Source: Mytilus trossulus | Taxonomy: Eukaryota; Mollusca; Bivalvia; Mytilida; Mytilidae | NCBI RefSeq assembly: GCF_036588685.1 | Contig: NC_086376.1 | Location: 14,833,911-14,897,910 of the forward strand | Direction: 5' to 3' | Length of the DNA: 64,000 nt | Shown: positions 9,520 through 21,937 of the stretch, in pieces | Numbering within the stretch: the first letter of the stretch is position 1 | Layout: each line of letters starts with the position of its first letter | The notes under the pieces: model-generated | What the model saw: the letters and a program-made list of their open reading frames with translations, nothing else | What the model was told of the DNA's origin: nothing | The model's database searches: none | Made by a program: the position numbers and the translations under genes

Positions 9520-11370
9520 AAATCAATCGTCAGGCAACACGAATTACGAGAAGACGTTCACGAAGGAAAAAGCCTAACAAACACGGAAAAAAACACCCTA
9601 GAATTATAAACTTGTCGCATAATAAATTACAATTAAGAGAAATAAATCTATCAAAAAGTGGATTTAAATTTACACCAATTCCTACTGAGGACAATACACA
9701 ACTTGGTGCCGACATTGATGAATTTGGCATAAGATTGAGGATAAATTATATTTTTTGTGAGGATATTGAAGAAAACGAAGAAGAAAAAAATAAACCACTA
9801 ATTAGAAATAAATCAGACTGGATTCCAAAACCAACAAAAGATAAAGATTTAGAAGAAACAATTAAAACATTAAAACAAATTCGCTTACAAGCAAAATAAG
9901 TCTCAAGGACAATTTAACCCACGAGGAGAAAACAGCTATACAAAATTTAAAATCAGATAAATCAATGATAATGAAAGAAGCAGTTGTAATCATGCACCGT
10001 GAGTATTACAGAGATGATATTTTAAATATGTTACAAGATGAAATGTCTAATGAGGTGACAAATAAAAAATTGGACAAACAAACAAGTACAATGATTGAAA
10101 AATTACTAAAGAAACATAGGATGGAATTGTATGAAGAAGAGGTATATTACATTTCAAATTCAAAATTTTCAGAAAGCTATTTCTATGGTTTACCAAAAAT
10201 TCACAAAAGTGAGGAAACTTCTAATGCGGTATCGGAACAGAACAGTGAATACATCGAACTTTTAAGACCATTTATTTAAAATTTCGACCTATTGTGGGCG
10301 GACCCCACAGCGTTACACAGAATGTAAGCCATTTTATAGAAATTGTGCTTAAACCTTAATGTCGTGAAGTTCCCAGTTTTATACGAGACGATTTGGAATT
10401 TTTAAATCATCTACCAAGAAATGTAAATCCTAACTCAGAACTAATTACTTTTGATATTGTCAGCCTATACACAAATATCCCTCATGACTTAGGAATTACA
10501 GCTATAAATTATTGATTAGAAAATTCGGAAAACGTCATTAAAAGCAGATTTACAAAAGCATTTATCCTTGCATCTTTGAAACTTATACTAGAAAGATTTT
10601 TTTTACTATGACGGCACATACTATCATCAGAAAAAGAAACAGCCATGGGTACTAAAATGGCGCCTTCATATACTACTTTGGTACTTGGATATTTGGAACA
10701 ATTATTATACCAAAAAAATAGTAATAAATTCGGAAATGAATTGGCCATTTACATACGTCAAAACTGGAAGCGATTTCTGGACGATTGTATTATAATTTAG
10801 AATTCGGATATACCTTTCTCAGATTTCATTCTGATTTAAATTCTTTAAATCCACATATTTGTTTCACTATTAACAGAAATGTAAAAAAAATGCCGTTTTT
10901 GGATATTTTAGTAACTATCATGACTATAACGGAAGACAATGAAATTATCACAGATATCTTCACTAAAGACACTTATACACATATGTATATATTTTTTTTA
11001 CTCAAATCATCCAAAATATGTTAAATTGAATATTCCTTTTAATCAAGCGTCAAGAATAATTACTATCACTAGTACAAACATATTACGCTATTAAAGATTG
11101 GAAAAATTAAAAGCGTATTTAAAAAAAAAATACCGGAACAAGTAATAAATTACGGAATCCAAAAGGCACTGACAAAAGGACCAATTGCGACAGAATCACG
11201 GCGATCCGAAACTACCGAGGAATCATCGAACAATTTCAACAAAATTATTCAGTTTGTCACAACATTTAATCCACGAGATTATGATATATTTAGTGTCTTG
11301 CGACAAATTTACACAAAAGTTAAAAAATGGACAAAGTCTTACACAAACAGAAGATTATCAACAGTAAAAG
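9520..11370 (+). pseudogene. Penelope-type reverse transcriptase, frameshifted
   Basis: The domains are readable across frames. A basic stretch (about 9552-9605) leads into N-L-S-H-N-K-L near 9612, with G-F-K-F-T-P-I-P about 9660. The frame shifts near 9895 and continues to F-Y-G-L-P-K-I-H-K (10182-10208). Next come R-P-I-V-G-G-P (10285), F-D-I-V-S-L-Y-T-N-I-P-H (about 10450-10486), G-T-K-M-A-P (about 10648) and the catalytic F-L-D-D (10774-10785). M-P-F-L-D-I-L-V follows near 10890. These blocks are diagnostic of Penelope-like RT rather than LINE or LTR RT. At least three frame changes and a TAG/TGA-type stop break it, so no functional product is expected. Confidence 0.88.
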
Positions 11371-11439
11371 ACAGTCGAAAAGTCTGAAACGATATTTTCA
11401 ACATCTTCAAAATTTGACTTTAGTAAAACTATACCTATT

Positions 11440-11767
11440 GTAAAAAAATGAACCGATAAACGTTATATGACTTGTCCAGATGTAATAGAAGAAAATTCAA
11501 TTTATTTCAAAAATGGAAAGCATTTTACAATTAAACAAGATATGTCTTGTCAAAGTTCAGACGTCATCTATTCTCTCATATGCTCAAATTGTTGGAGAGA
11601 CAAAAAATTAACTTCGGACTAAAATCACTTTACATAGACATCACACCAATCATGAAGATTTAACACTCACCAGGGCTAACAACAATTTCCCTCGTTGTTC
11701 TAATGGACGATTTAAGATATTTCCATTGTATATTGTCAAACGTCAAAATGATTTTTTCCGGACATTC
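11440..11767 (+). pseudogene. GIY-YIG endonuclease remnant of the Penelope-like element (copy B)
   Basis: This is the same sequence as 1-370. The frame D-V-I-Y-S-L-I-C-S-N-C is followed, after a one-base frame change, by G-E-T-K-N and a histidine-containing stretch. That order matches the cysteine-containing GIY-YIG domain of Penelope elements. Upstream, the translation T-C-P-D-V-I-E-E-N gives the expected linker. A frameshift and a stop make it inactive. Confidence 0.7.
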
Positions 11768-11926
11768 TCAACCCGGGATTAAACGATAATTATGTACACA
11801 ATTCACATTACCTGAAGATCTGTGAAAGCAGTGAAAGTACCAGTATAAGTGTTGAATTGAAACCCTTATTATCTTTTAATAATTTTCTTATATGTTACCA
11901 GCATATGGACTTTACTCAACTTTTTC

Positions 11927-12058
11927 TTATAACTCGTCTAAACATAAGCATTATTTGTTCTTCCCTCACCGGGATTCGAACTCGTGCTAATGAGATATCG
12001 TGACACCAAATCGCCTGCACTGTATCCGGCGCGTTAGACCTCTCGACCACCTTGGCTT
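11927..12058 (-). mobile_element. tRNA-derived SINE (copy B, first)
   Basis: This is the counterpart of 530-661 with the same B box and tail. It differs by single bases near the head (TAAAGCTTACGG just downstream). Confidence 0.7.
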
Positions 12059-12329
12059 CACAACAATAAAGCTTACGGTGGCCAGGTGTTACCTTTCCTC
12101 GACAGTTTTAATCTAGGGTCGTAATACAGTACATGATATATAAGGCATGAAGACGGTGTTCTTACAGATCAGCTGAATTACCTATAGTAAAGGATCCTAC
12201 AAATTAATGCAAGATACAGTCACAGAAATAATTAAATTTATAAGTACGTATGAACCAGTGACAACTCTACAACAGATTTATCCATCGGATCACCAGCAGT
12301 GATGGTAATACATGGCTGTGTAAATTCTG

Positions 12330-12477
12330 TATATACAACTCGTCTAAACATCAGCCCAACAATGTAAGATCTGTAAATTTGCTTTCGCAATTTTGTTGTT
12401 CTTCCCTCGCTGGGATTCGAACTTATGATACTGAGATATCGTGACACCAAATCGTCTGCACTATATACACTGGTATG
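12330..12477 (-). mobile_element. tRNA-derived SINE (copy B, second)
   Basis: Counterpart of 933-1080, with the same orientation and boundaries. Confidence 0.65.
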
Positions 12478-12533
12478 ATTGCTAATGAGCAAACTCTCCA
12501 CAAGATACCAAATAACACAAAAATTAGCAACTT

Positions 12534-12675
12534 AAGATAACGGTGCAGCTTTTAACAATGAGCAAAGGCCATACCGCATATATAGTCAGCTATAAAATGC
12601 CCCGAAATGACAAATGTAAAACAATTTAAAAGAGAAAACTACTGGCCATGTATATATATATACAGATTTTAAATG
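12534..12675 (+). repeat. Interspersed repeat fragment with TA run (copy B)
   Basis: Counterpart of 1140-1280. Copy B has a 3-bp deletion just upstream (CAAAAATTAGC against CAAAAATTATTAGC). Confidence 0.6.
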
Positions 12676-13814
12676 CATAAAAACACACCCTGATTGGATG
12701 TTTGCAGTAAATGATGTAAATATGTGTAATGCTATTTTTTTTTTGTAATCAGTTGCAATTACGTAAATTGATTGACAAGAATACGATTAGTATATATATA
12801 CTGTTGTTAATCAACGCTTTGAAATGCTGAGTGTTTCTGAGAACAAATAAAGCAATTATTTTTTTTGTGCAAATTGTATTAAAGTTTAAAGTTATGTGAC
12901 CCGAAAATACCCTTATCACCAATAAGAAAATTTAACATATCTAATTATGTTCAATTATACTTATGTATGTATGCTATTAGATGTCAAAATGAAAAGACCT
13001 TTACGTAATTGTAACACAAAGTGTCGTACAAGTACATCTGCCCAGTTCATGCGTATTATTTCGTATTTTTTTCGCTTTATAGATATATTTTTTACAATAA
13101 TTGATCTTTCTTTTTTTAAAGCTAGAAAATTGTCCGACGAAAGACGTTTCCAAATTTTCTAAATGCGACTTTATAGTTCAGGTCTAAGTCCGATAGTTTG
13201 TTTGAATTTTTTTCTACCCTTTTCCTAACAGCTACACGTTTTGCAGTTAAATTCTACATATACATCTGATAGAAGACATGTTCCACATTACTAAAACCAA
13301 TTATCATATCAGTCTGAGAAAAGTGTTACGATAAATTAATGCTCCAATGATTTTATTTTTGTATCGAAGAATATATATTTCTTCATTTTAAATAATCTCT
13401 GTGTATTTCTTTTGAGGTATGATAGAAGAAATTTGTGTCGCGGAATATTTTCACAGTTTTATGCAAGTGTTTGATTATGTTTATTTTTTGTAATATTTTA
13501 TACATCCATGAATTTTTCAAACATAAATTTACATGTATGGTTATTATTAAGATTCATTCAAATATATACAGCTGGCCAAAACACCCAAATGTTTTGCTTC
13601 TTTTTTTCGCTATAGAATCAAATTTGATTCTGCTTTTTCTATATATTTCGTAAATATATTGTTTATCGAATTCAAGTATATGTTATTTCGAGGTTTCTTC
13701 AAAAACCTGTTTTTATGAAGCTGAATACACGTTTTCCCATTTTCATGCAATATGTTTTAAGATGGTTCACGTGCTGTTTGGTCAGTTTATACGATAAATA
13801 TTCTGTTTTGGAAG

Positions 13815-15107
13815 ATGCCAAGACGTAAGTTAACAATTGCACAGAAATGCAAGTCATTGGTATGAGCCCTACTGGTGGGAGTCAGCACAGAATACCTGTT
13901 CTGCTAGGGATCGCAAACATTGTCCTTTGGAGGTCAATAAAGCGCCATATAGATACATGTAGTTGGACTGTTGATGAGGGCGAACATCCTGGTAGACCAC
14001 GAACAACATCTGCGAGATATGGCAGGGCCCTTTCACATTAATCTCGTCGACATCCATTCACTACTGTTCGACGTTTTTGCGTCAACTGGGGAATTTATGG
14101 TCGGGTGAGTCTTCGAACTGTTAACCACAGACTAAATTGTGCCTTATAACGTGCATTTAGGCCAGTCAAAAGACAATTGCTTATTTGAAGACATCGGCAA
14201 GCTCGACATTAGTGATCAAGTGATCGACGCACTTTGACTTTGCAACAGTGGCGTTGAGTCCATTGGTCTGACTATAGATTCCTCCTAAATCATATTGATG
14301 TGCGCATGTCTGTATGGCGTCCTCGGAATATAGAATACTGGGAAAAGTTTTTCTTTAGAGCTACAGCATGTGGTGGTGGGTGTTTGAAAGATATAGAATG
14401 TTTTTCATTCAACTGCAAGAGGACCTTTATGTTCTGGATATGACTTTGACGGGCCAAAAACATTGCGATAATATCATTCAAGATATTGTTGTGCTACATA
14501 GATATAGGAAGATGTGGTGTGAGTGCCAATGAGACAACTCTCCATCCAAATAACAATTTAAAAATTAAACCATTATAGGTTAAAGTACGGCCTTCAACAC
14601 GGAGCCTTGGCTCACACCGAACAACAAGCTATAAAGGGCCCCAAAATTACTAGTGTAAAACCATTCAAACGGGAAAACCAACGGTCTAATCTATTTAAAC
14701 AAAACGAGAAACAAGAAACACGTATATATTACATAAACAAACGACAACTACTGTACATCAGATTCCATGTTTACAATCAAAATGTTGCAACTAGACCACT
14801 ATTTATGGACAATAATGTTAGGCCCAACAGAGAATGCATTGTTCCAGATTAGTTACGTCAGGAGGCAACTAACACAATGCTTTGGCCACCCATTTCACAT
14901 GAGATGAATGTCATTCAGCATGTCTAAGATGATATTTGTCGAACAATCAAAACATGGTAGCTTGTCAGAATTTTACATGAATTACGAGCAGTCTTGATTG
15001 AAGAATGGCAAATAATTCATGTTAGAAAATTACGATGCTTAGTTCAAAGCCTGAGACGACGTGTGGGTGACCTTTACCGGAAACGTGGAGGTTACACTCG
15101 ATACTGA
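13815..15107 (+). pseudogene. Tc1/mariner-type transposase, decayed and interrupted (copy B)
   Basis: Counterpart of 2419-3711 with the same disabling lesions and the same insertion. The transposase was therefore already dead and interrupted before the large duplication. The M-P-R-R-K start, G-R-P-R-T-T, V-W-R-P-R-N and D-N-N-V-R-P blocks and the G-G-Y-T-R-Y end are all visible. Confidence 0.85.
14500..14753 (+). mobile_element. 254-bp interspersed repeat inside the transposase (copy B)
   Basis: Counterpart of 3104-3357, flanked by TACAT at 14495-14499 and 14754-14758. Confidence 0.8.
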
Positions 15108-16494
15108 CCTAAATTGTACTTAAATATATCTACAAATTGTCATTCTCAAGGGTGGAAAAGAATAGTGCATAGAAAATTTGCAAAACCTAAAGTATAAGTT
15201 GAAACTTAATCTTGTCTTTTTTATGCCATTTTACAACCATATTCCCAAAATTTAATAGTCAAAAACTTAGTCATGAAAACATTCCAAACATTCACATGGC
15301 AATAACCATTGTGCATGTTATCTTACAAAAACAAAAATATCAGATGTTGCTTATCTGTTGGCGAAGTGTATATATAAAAAAGGTTATTGTAAATAGATTA
15401 AAAATTGCACTAGGTCAGTTTGTGCCGGTCTTTTACTTCAATAGTGTGTTTATTTACAGGAAGTGCAAAAATTGCTTCACTTAGAGCGTTTCGATTCGAA
15501 AACAGAATAGATATAATTCATTCCAGCCATCGCTCGATGTAAAATATTTAGCATTAGGAGCATATCTTAAAGTCCAGTTTTCACAATTAAGCCCCGATCA
15601 ATCAGCTGGCCTTAAATAATCAGGATTCCTCTGTGTACAATTACTCAGAATAGAATAGAATAACGGGTGACTATTTATTAAACAAGTACATTATTTGCTA
15701 AGTATGTAAGTTAGAATGGTAATTTAATCAAATTTATTGTTTTATTTCAACTATTATCTACACATGAATGGTTGATTATTTATATAAAAATGGCATTAGT
15801 GTGACCGAACTGGAGGTCGATTGATCGAACAAAACTGATAAAAGTGAAACAATCTATGCACAAACCTCAGATCATATACGATAAATCAAGAAAATGAAGG
15901 TCAGAATTTTAATCAGATTGTACCGCTTGTCGTTTTTTTTTTATATTCTGTGTCTGTGTGTCTAATTCACATTTCAGTCTCAGTGTGGATTTGTATACAC
16001 GGGATTTTATGTAGATGTTTGATACTGTGATACTTCGATGTTTCTCTTGAGAAAGCCAATATATTTGTCTGCATTAGATATGATGTTTTTGGCATATTAT
16101 TGTTCCATATGTCGGCAAAGAGGCGTAACTTAATGTGAAAGTGGTATTCGATAATGTTTTTTATGTACATCATAGAAAATATAGTCATAAAAAAACAGTT
16201 CCTTGGAGGCCCAACTGGTGTAATTGATACTGTGTTTTATGTTAAACCATCTATAACCAAGGTTAATGTATGGTCTGACAAAAAAACTGAATCCATATAA
16301 GAGTGCTGCAAATGGATTTCACGCCAATTAAATCCTGACGATATTGTTATCGAAAAATTGAATCCCTTGATGTCACCAATTATCTCCGTCTTACATCAAT
16401 GCAGTGATCGATAATGACTGTTATATCACTACTGTATTATTCCGGTTAGATAGTATCAATCTCCGAAACAGCGGGAATACACGAAAACCAGTTA
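15108..16494. other. Gene-free AT-rich stretch (copy B)
   Basis: Counterpart of 3712-5085. No gene, RNA gene or element can be supported here. Confidence 0.6.
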
Positions 16495-16800
16495 TGTAAC
16501 ACATCAACAAACGACACACACTGAATAACAGGCTCCTGACTTGGGACATGCACATACATACATCATGTGGAAGGATAAAAAGGATCCCAACCCACCCATT
16601 AACCTTGGACAGTGGTGTAACGGTACAGGATAAGAACGAAATAAAAAAAAAATCAGACACAAAAGGCTGAACTCATCAGAAGGATACATCTATAATTACA
16701 TCTAGCAAAACACAGAGTGGACGTAGCCGCGTACTTGTATATCCAAATAACAAAAATATGTACAGATCTGAAAATACTCGCAGTTACTGACAGCTAATCT
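16495..16800 (+). repeat. Interspersed repeat fragment upstream of the DUF1647-like gene
   Basis: The order ACATCAACAAACGAC, CTCCTGACTTGGGACA, GGATCCCAACC, ACAGTGGTGTAACGG, ACTCATCAGA and CGCAGTTACTGACAGCT matches the reverse strand of 26838-27170. It is the 3' part of a long interspersed repeat. The copy A deletion starts inside it, at 16567. Confidence 0.75.
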
Positions 16801-17824
16801 AAAGCCACTTACTACTAATAAACAAAATTTTCCATCTAAGACTAAATCATCAATCAGTACACACCCAACATTCAATTAATTTAGTGAAAAGATGTCATAA
16901 ACAATACGTTCCAAATCAATTTTACCTGTAAAATATATAGCCTAATAATTCAGTTCAAATGACTTGTATGTTTATTCAACAATTTATTTCTCTGAAATGA
17001 ACTACACATTATAACTTATTATCGTTTTATACTTGATATTTTTATATAGTTCATATATTTCCTTCAGACATAATGTAAAATGTGTTTTTTTATGTCTTTC
17101 AGTTTACCAAACAAACACTCATTGCCATTCAAACAATTGCTGTGTCACGGCCGGAGATTTTTTAAGTTATAACCATCAAACACAAGTTGCAATATAATCT
17201 TTCCTTTGGTGCAATATTTTCATATTACTGAAGTTATGAAACCTCTGAAAAAAGCTCTAAAAGTATGCATAGAAATAACTTTGTGTTTAGTATTATTCTA
17301 TGTTTTACTGAACCAATTTCAAAGTTACCACATTATAAAGTTAACTGAAATGAGTCACTACCACGAAATAATTGGAAGAGTTTATGAATCTAATGGTAGT
17401 TTTTGGACGGATTATTACCAACATATTATCAAGCAAAATGAAAATAAGACATTCCTGCATGCTCCAAATTCTACCGGATCCTGCAAAAGAAAATTTCACA
17501 CTAGTATGAAAGATAACATGAAAACCGTTTTGAAATATCCTGTCGTTCACAAAATGTCTAAAAAGTTCAACGAGATCTTTGAATTCTTTGGAAAACCCGT
17601 TATCATTGGTAACGAAACTTCTCCTGTTATTGTTACGGGGGCTTCATCGAATCATTACCGCGAATCCCTTGGTATGATTAAAACTTTCAAGCAGAAAATT
17701 TTATCACGATACACAGGGACAAAGCTGATATTTTTTGACCTCGGTTTATCGAAAAACCAACGACAGGAGTTACAAAACTTTTGCAGTTGTGAAATAAGGA
17801 CTTTCGAGTTCAACAAATATCCAT
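16567..17824. other. 1258-bp segment absent from copy A
   Basis: This interval is present only in copy B. Both of its ends carry CAT (16564-16566 before it, 17822-17824 at its right end). It contains the rest of the repeat fragment, the probable upstream intron/5' region, and the first 196 codons of the DUF1647-like gene. Confidence 0.93.
17051..17102 (+). promoter_or_regulatory. Candidate 3' splice acceptors before the DUF1647-like exon
   Basis: Two pyrimidine-rich stretches end in CAG: TATATTTCCTTCAG (ends 17066) and TTTTTTTATGTCTTTCAG (ends 17102). Either could begin the coding exon and place a 5' UTR intron upstream. This is inference from consensus only; transcript evidence would decide. 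Confidence 0.4.
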
Positions 17825-18372
17825 CTTTTGTTCGGAAAATGCAAAATTATTCTTGGAAAACTTTGATTATATACACAGTCTTAAAAGAACACAACTTTGT
17901 GATGTGGGCCGATGCATCGGTTAGATTTACTGGTACTAAAGAAGCTTTTGACGTGTTTTTCAAACAAGTTAAAGATGTTGGCATTCTGGTGAGGATTATT
18001 GAAAACAAAAATCCAAAATCCTCTACTTTTTACCACACGAAGACAGAAACATTTAAATTACTAAATGAAACTGCTTGTATGTTTAATTTCAAATCACTAG
18101 AAGCTGGATTCGTCACAATTTGGAAAACATCATTTACATGGAAATATATCATGCAACCTTGGATAGCATGTGCCTTGACAGAACACTGTATGTCTCACTA
18201 TAATCCAGGATTAGTTCTACAGTGTAAACCTCGAAAGGAAGTTTCATATCATTGCCACAGATTCGATCAGTCTGTGTTACAGATAATCCTGCAGAGACTA
18301 TTCAATGTCAAGTATGATATAGTGGCCTTAAATCGTCTACCGAAAATTCATTATATTTACAGATACCGTTAG
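17236..18372 (+). CDS. DUF1647-like single-pass type II membrane protein (glycosyltransferase-like)
   Basis: An intact 378-codon frame from ATG 17236 to TAG 18372. I chose this ATG because the frame further upstream opens only with a non-ATG codon. A short basic N-terminus (MKPLKKALK) precedes one hydrophobic segment at about residues 9-26, so a signal-anchor, Golgi/ER lumenal orientation is likely. Several N-x-S/T sites (for example near N63 and N78) fit a secretory route. The lumenal domain, from about residue 120, has V-T-G-A-S-S-N-H-Y, F-F-D-L-G-L-S, C-S-C-E-I-R-T-F-E-F, Y-P-S-F-V and M-W-A-D-A-S-V-R-F. To my recollection this order is that of the animal DUF1647 family, whose biochemical role is not settled. 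It resembles glycosyltransferase folds, but no reaction can be assigned. Paired cysteines in the C-terminal half suggest disulfides. The coding part is one exon. It lies in copy B of a recent duplication; its copy A twin (5152-5712) is truncated. Confidence 0.75.
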   Translation: MKPLKKALKVCIEITLCLVLFYVLLNQFQSYHIIKLTEMSHYHEIIGRVYESNGSFWTDYYQHIIKQNENKTFLHAPNSTGSCKRKFHTSMKDNMKTVLKYPVVHKMSKKFNEIFEFFGKPVIIGNETSPVIVTGASSNHYRESLGMIKTFKQKILSRYTGTKLIFFDLGLSKNQRQELQNFCSCEIRTFEFNKYPSFVRKMQNYSWKTLIIYTVLKEHNFVMWADASVRFTGTKEAFDVFFKQVKDVGILVRIIENKNPKSSTFYHTKTETFKLLNETACMFNFKSLEAGFVTIWKTSFTWKYIMQPWIACALTEHCMSHYNPGLVLQCKPRKEVSYHCHRFDQSVLQIILQRLFNVKYDIVALNRLPKIHYIYRYR

Positions 18373-18439
18373 AGTTGTACAGAACATTTAAAAGAGTTAA
18401 CTCTTTAAGAATCAATTGAACTTTTTCTCAACTTATATT

Positions 18440-18445
18440 AATAAA
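18440..18445 (+). terminator. AATAAA polyadenylation signal
   Basis: AATAAA lies 68 bases after the stop codon of the 378-codon gene and is conserved at 5786-5791 in copy A. It is a plausible cleavage/polyadenylation signal. Confidence 0.6.
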
Positions 18446-18593
18446 CAAGCTCATCAATGATCAAAATTGATGTTTGGAAATGGTCACCGGTACCACGATA
18501 ACTGCAACAAAAATAAAAAATATCAAAAAAGATCCAAAACTGATGAAATTTTACAACAAAGTTTATTGGCATGTTGAGATCTAATATTTCACA

Positions 18594-21500
18594 TTAGTAT
18601 TTCCGAAATGGCTGCCGTAACCTTGGCAATTGCGACACAAATGTGTATTCTATTGTTGCTTTCAAATAAAAATCTAGTTACGTAATCCGGATGAAAGTCG
18701 TGTGACGTATTATAATTGATTTATTTCTTTTTTCTATTTTGTCACCCGATCCATAATGTCGAGTGACATATTGCTCTTTTTCTATTTTGGCACCCCAACG
18801 GAGTTGGAATTACATATTGTTATTGTTCGTTCGTTTCTTTTTTTATTATTATGTTACCCCTATGGTAACAGAAATGTTATATGTATGGCACCTGCAACGG
18901 ATCGGAGTTGGGAAGACTTATTATTATTCTACATTTCTTTTTTATGTCACCCAGTCGACAATGTCGGGTGACATATTGGTTTCTTTTTTCTGTATTATCA
19001 TAATTTATCTTCAACCTATTTCGTCCGGCAATTTTTTCGAAGCCACTGGGACTTATCCAAATGATAGTTCACTATAACAAGTAATCCTGACTTCTGAGTT
19101 GCAGTGCAACATTTGTACTAAAAAATGGCTGCAGTGACCATGGAAACCGACAAAATGTGTCAAATATAATTTTGGTGTTAAGTGAATTATTTGGTATGTT
19201 TAAACTAAAATTCATTAGTTTTAAAACAATGAGTTGCCTACTACATACAGATTTTGGCTTATTTAGACAATTATTGAAGCTACTATAATGCCAAAGTTCA
19301 TCTTCAAGACGAATAATAGATTATTGCTCTTAGTGTTATTTCTTCAAATGATACTTAGCACATGGCTTGAAATTAAACTAATTATATATAGAAAGATGAA
19401 AATATTTATATAATTTAAGTATAAGTATTTCACAAGTTTATTAAGACTATGTTTTAGCTGCACTTATTTGTCATTGAAACTGCAAAAATATTGAAAATTG
19501 AAAAATACTCTAAAAATTCTGTAAATTTACAGAAAAATGTATTGCCATGCATATATGTGCATTCACTGTTTAAAAAAAATAAAATGCTGAATCTAAGTGG
19601 CAACGGGGGAAGGATGCTTGCAATGGCAAATCTAGTTTTTATGGCACCCTGAACTCAATTGGGGTGACATATTGTTATTCTAGGTAGGTATAGGTAGATG
19701 TGGAAAGGTTTTTTTCCCCCTTATTATGGAACCTTAAACGGAGTTTGGGTGACATATTATTATTGTACGTTTCTTATTTTTTCTCTCATTATGGCACCCT
19801 CACAAGAGTAGAGGTGACATATTGACATATTGTTATTGTTTGTTTCTTCATGGAAATGGTAAAACTGCAACATTTTTTGAAAATACTCCAAACTAACAAA
19901 GAAAATACTGTTTTCAACTGACATGTCTTGATGCAACTTTCGGCTTTGAAATGTTAAAAATGGCTGGGAACGATGGTGCCATCCATTATTGCTAGCGATT
20001 TTTGCTTATTTAAACAATCATTGAAGCTAATATGTTGCCAAAGTTCATCTTCAAGACAAATAATAGATTGTTGCTCTCAGTGTTATTCTTCAAATGATAC
20101 TTAGCATATGGCTTGAAATTAAAACTAATTCTATAAAGAAAGCTAAAAATATATATATATAATTTAAGTATAAGCATTTCACAATTTAATTAAGACTAAT
20201 TTTTAGCTGAACTTATTTGTCATTGAAACTGCAAAAATATTGAAAATTGAAAAATACTCCAAAAATTCTATAAATTTACAGAAAAATGTATTGCCATGCA
20301 TATATGTGCATTCACTGTTTAAAATAATAAAATGCTGGAGCTAAGTGGCAACGGGGGAAGGGTGCTTGCAATGGCAAATCTAGTTTGTATGGCACCCTGA
20401 ACTCAATTGGGGTGACATATTGTTATTCTACGTAGGTATAGAAAGATGTGGAATGTGTATTTTTTCCCTTATTATTGCACCCTAAACGGAGTTTGGGTGA
20501 CATATCATTATTGTACGTTTTTTATTTTTTCTCTCATTATGGCACCCTCACAAGAGTAGAGGTGACATATTGACATATTGTTATTGTTTGTTTCTTCATG
20601 GAAATGGTCAAACTGCAAAATTTTTCAAAATACTCAAAACTAACAAAGAAAATACTGTTTTCAACTGGCATGTCTTGAAGCAACTTTCGGCTTTGTAATG
20701 TTAAAACTGGCTGGGAACGATGGTGCCATCCATTTTTGCTAGCGATTACAAAACTAGTTATGGCACACTCAACAGAGTTGGGGTGACAGATTATTATTTG
20801 ACGTTTCTTTTTTGTCACCCGATCGACAATTTCGTGTGACATACTACTTTTCCTCTGTTTCTTATGTATGGCACTCTCAACGGAGTTGAGGTGACATATT
20901 GTTATTCTACGTTTCTTTTTGTCCTTTTTATTATTCCACAAATGTTTCTCCGCGCTAGTTCTCGGAATTTAATGGGCCGATGTTGATGAAACTCTAACAT
21001 AATGAGAATCTCCATGTGAAGTTGTTCACCTTGCTATGGAATGGTCCAAGATTGCCACTGTTTCCACGGAAACAATTAAAATGTAAAAAAAAACTATCAA
21101 AATCTTTTATTATAAGACCTATATGGAATGTTCCTTCATATGCCTAGATTATTTTTTAGTATTCAGAAATTCAATATGGCCGCCATTGTCATGGAAACAT
21201 GGCGAAAGATTAACATAAGCCCTATGAGAAAACACATTAAAACAGCATGTTATAACAGACTATGTTCTTTAACTTATAAATTGTATGGGAATGTAACATG
21301 TAATGAGGCAAAGTGGTATATGTCTTTGGAATTTTCAAAATGGCTGCCGTTGCCATGGAAACTACAAAAAAAGTAAAATGCAACAAACTTGATGAGACTT
21401 AATAGAAATGTTAACTGGCATATGCAGAGTTGTAACATGATTTATTAATTTTAAAATGTTAGCAGTAACCATGGAAACGACAAAAAAGCACACATTTCAA

Positions 21501-21935
21501 AATCGTCTAAATATTTAATAATAATGGCATGTCTAGATGCGTTGTTAGACTTTGGAATGTTCAAAATGGCTGCCGTTATCCTGGCAATTGGGGAGTGGGG
21601 ACGAGGGTGCCATCCGTTATTGCTTGCAATTTCAAATATAGTTATGGAACCCTCTACTTAGTTGGGGTTACATATTGTTGTTCTACGTTTCTTTTTATTA
21701 CACCCTCAACGGAGTTGGGTTGATATACTGTTATTCCACGTTTCTTTTATTCCTTATTTTTCTTTCACACATTATGTCCGCGCGAGTTCTTTGAATCTTA
21801 TTGACCAATGTTGATGGAACTCTATTATTATGAGGACCCCCATCTGAAGTTGTACACCTTGCTATGGAATGGCAAAAAATGGCCGCCGTTTTCATGAAAA
21901 CGGCAAAAATGCATTTTTAATTCTTTTGCTTCCAA
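18594..21935 (+). repeat. Array of degenerate dyad and ATGGCTGCCGT modules (copy B)
   Basis: This is the counterpart of 5940-9295 with the same order of modules. A small deletion near 20818 removes sequence between the TTTTTTGTC stretch and the CACCCGATCGAC dyad. The modules therefore predate the large duplication. Confidence 0.75.
19249..20747 (+). repeat. 750-bp tandem pair inside the module array (copy B)
   Basis: Unit 1 is 19249-20000 and unit 2 is 20001-20747. They correspond to 6595-7344 and 7345-8090 in copy A, and both end in GCTAGCGATT. Confidence 0.8.
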
Positions 21936-21937
21936 TC

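Larger units (their letters stand above)
9457..11790 (+). mobile_element. Penelope-like retroelement with endonuclease remnant
   Basis: The element spans a basic N-terminal part, a Penelope-class reverse transcriptase and a GIY-YIG-type endonuclease end, all on the plus strand. It sits exactly between the two duplication copies, and its 3' end forms the start of copy B. Penelope-like elements are retroelements whose RT is related to telomerase. Those with a GIY-YIG domain insert at many sites, while endonuclease-lacking ones are mainly telomeric. Several frameshifts and stops show it is inactive. No terminal repeats are recognised. Its 5' end coincides with the LINE breakpoint, so it may be truncated there. 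Confidence 0.85.

Noticed and set aside
20537-20941. 134-codon minus-strand open frame in copy B
   Set aside because: It is absent as a continuous frame in copy A, where a short insertion near 8160 breaks it. It consists of module sequence read backwards.
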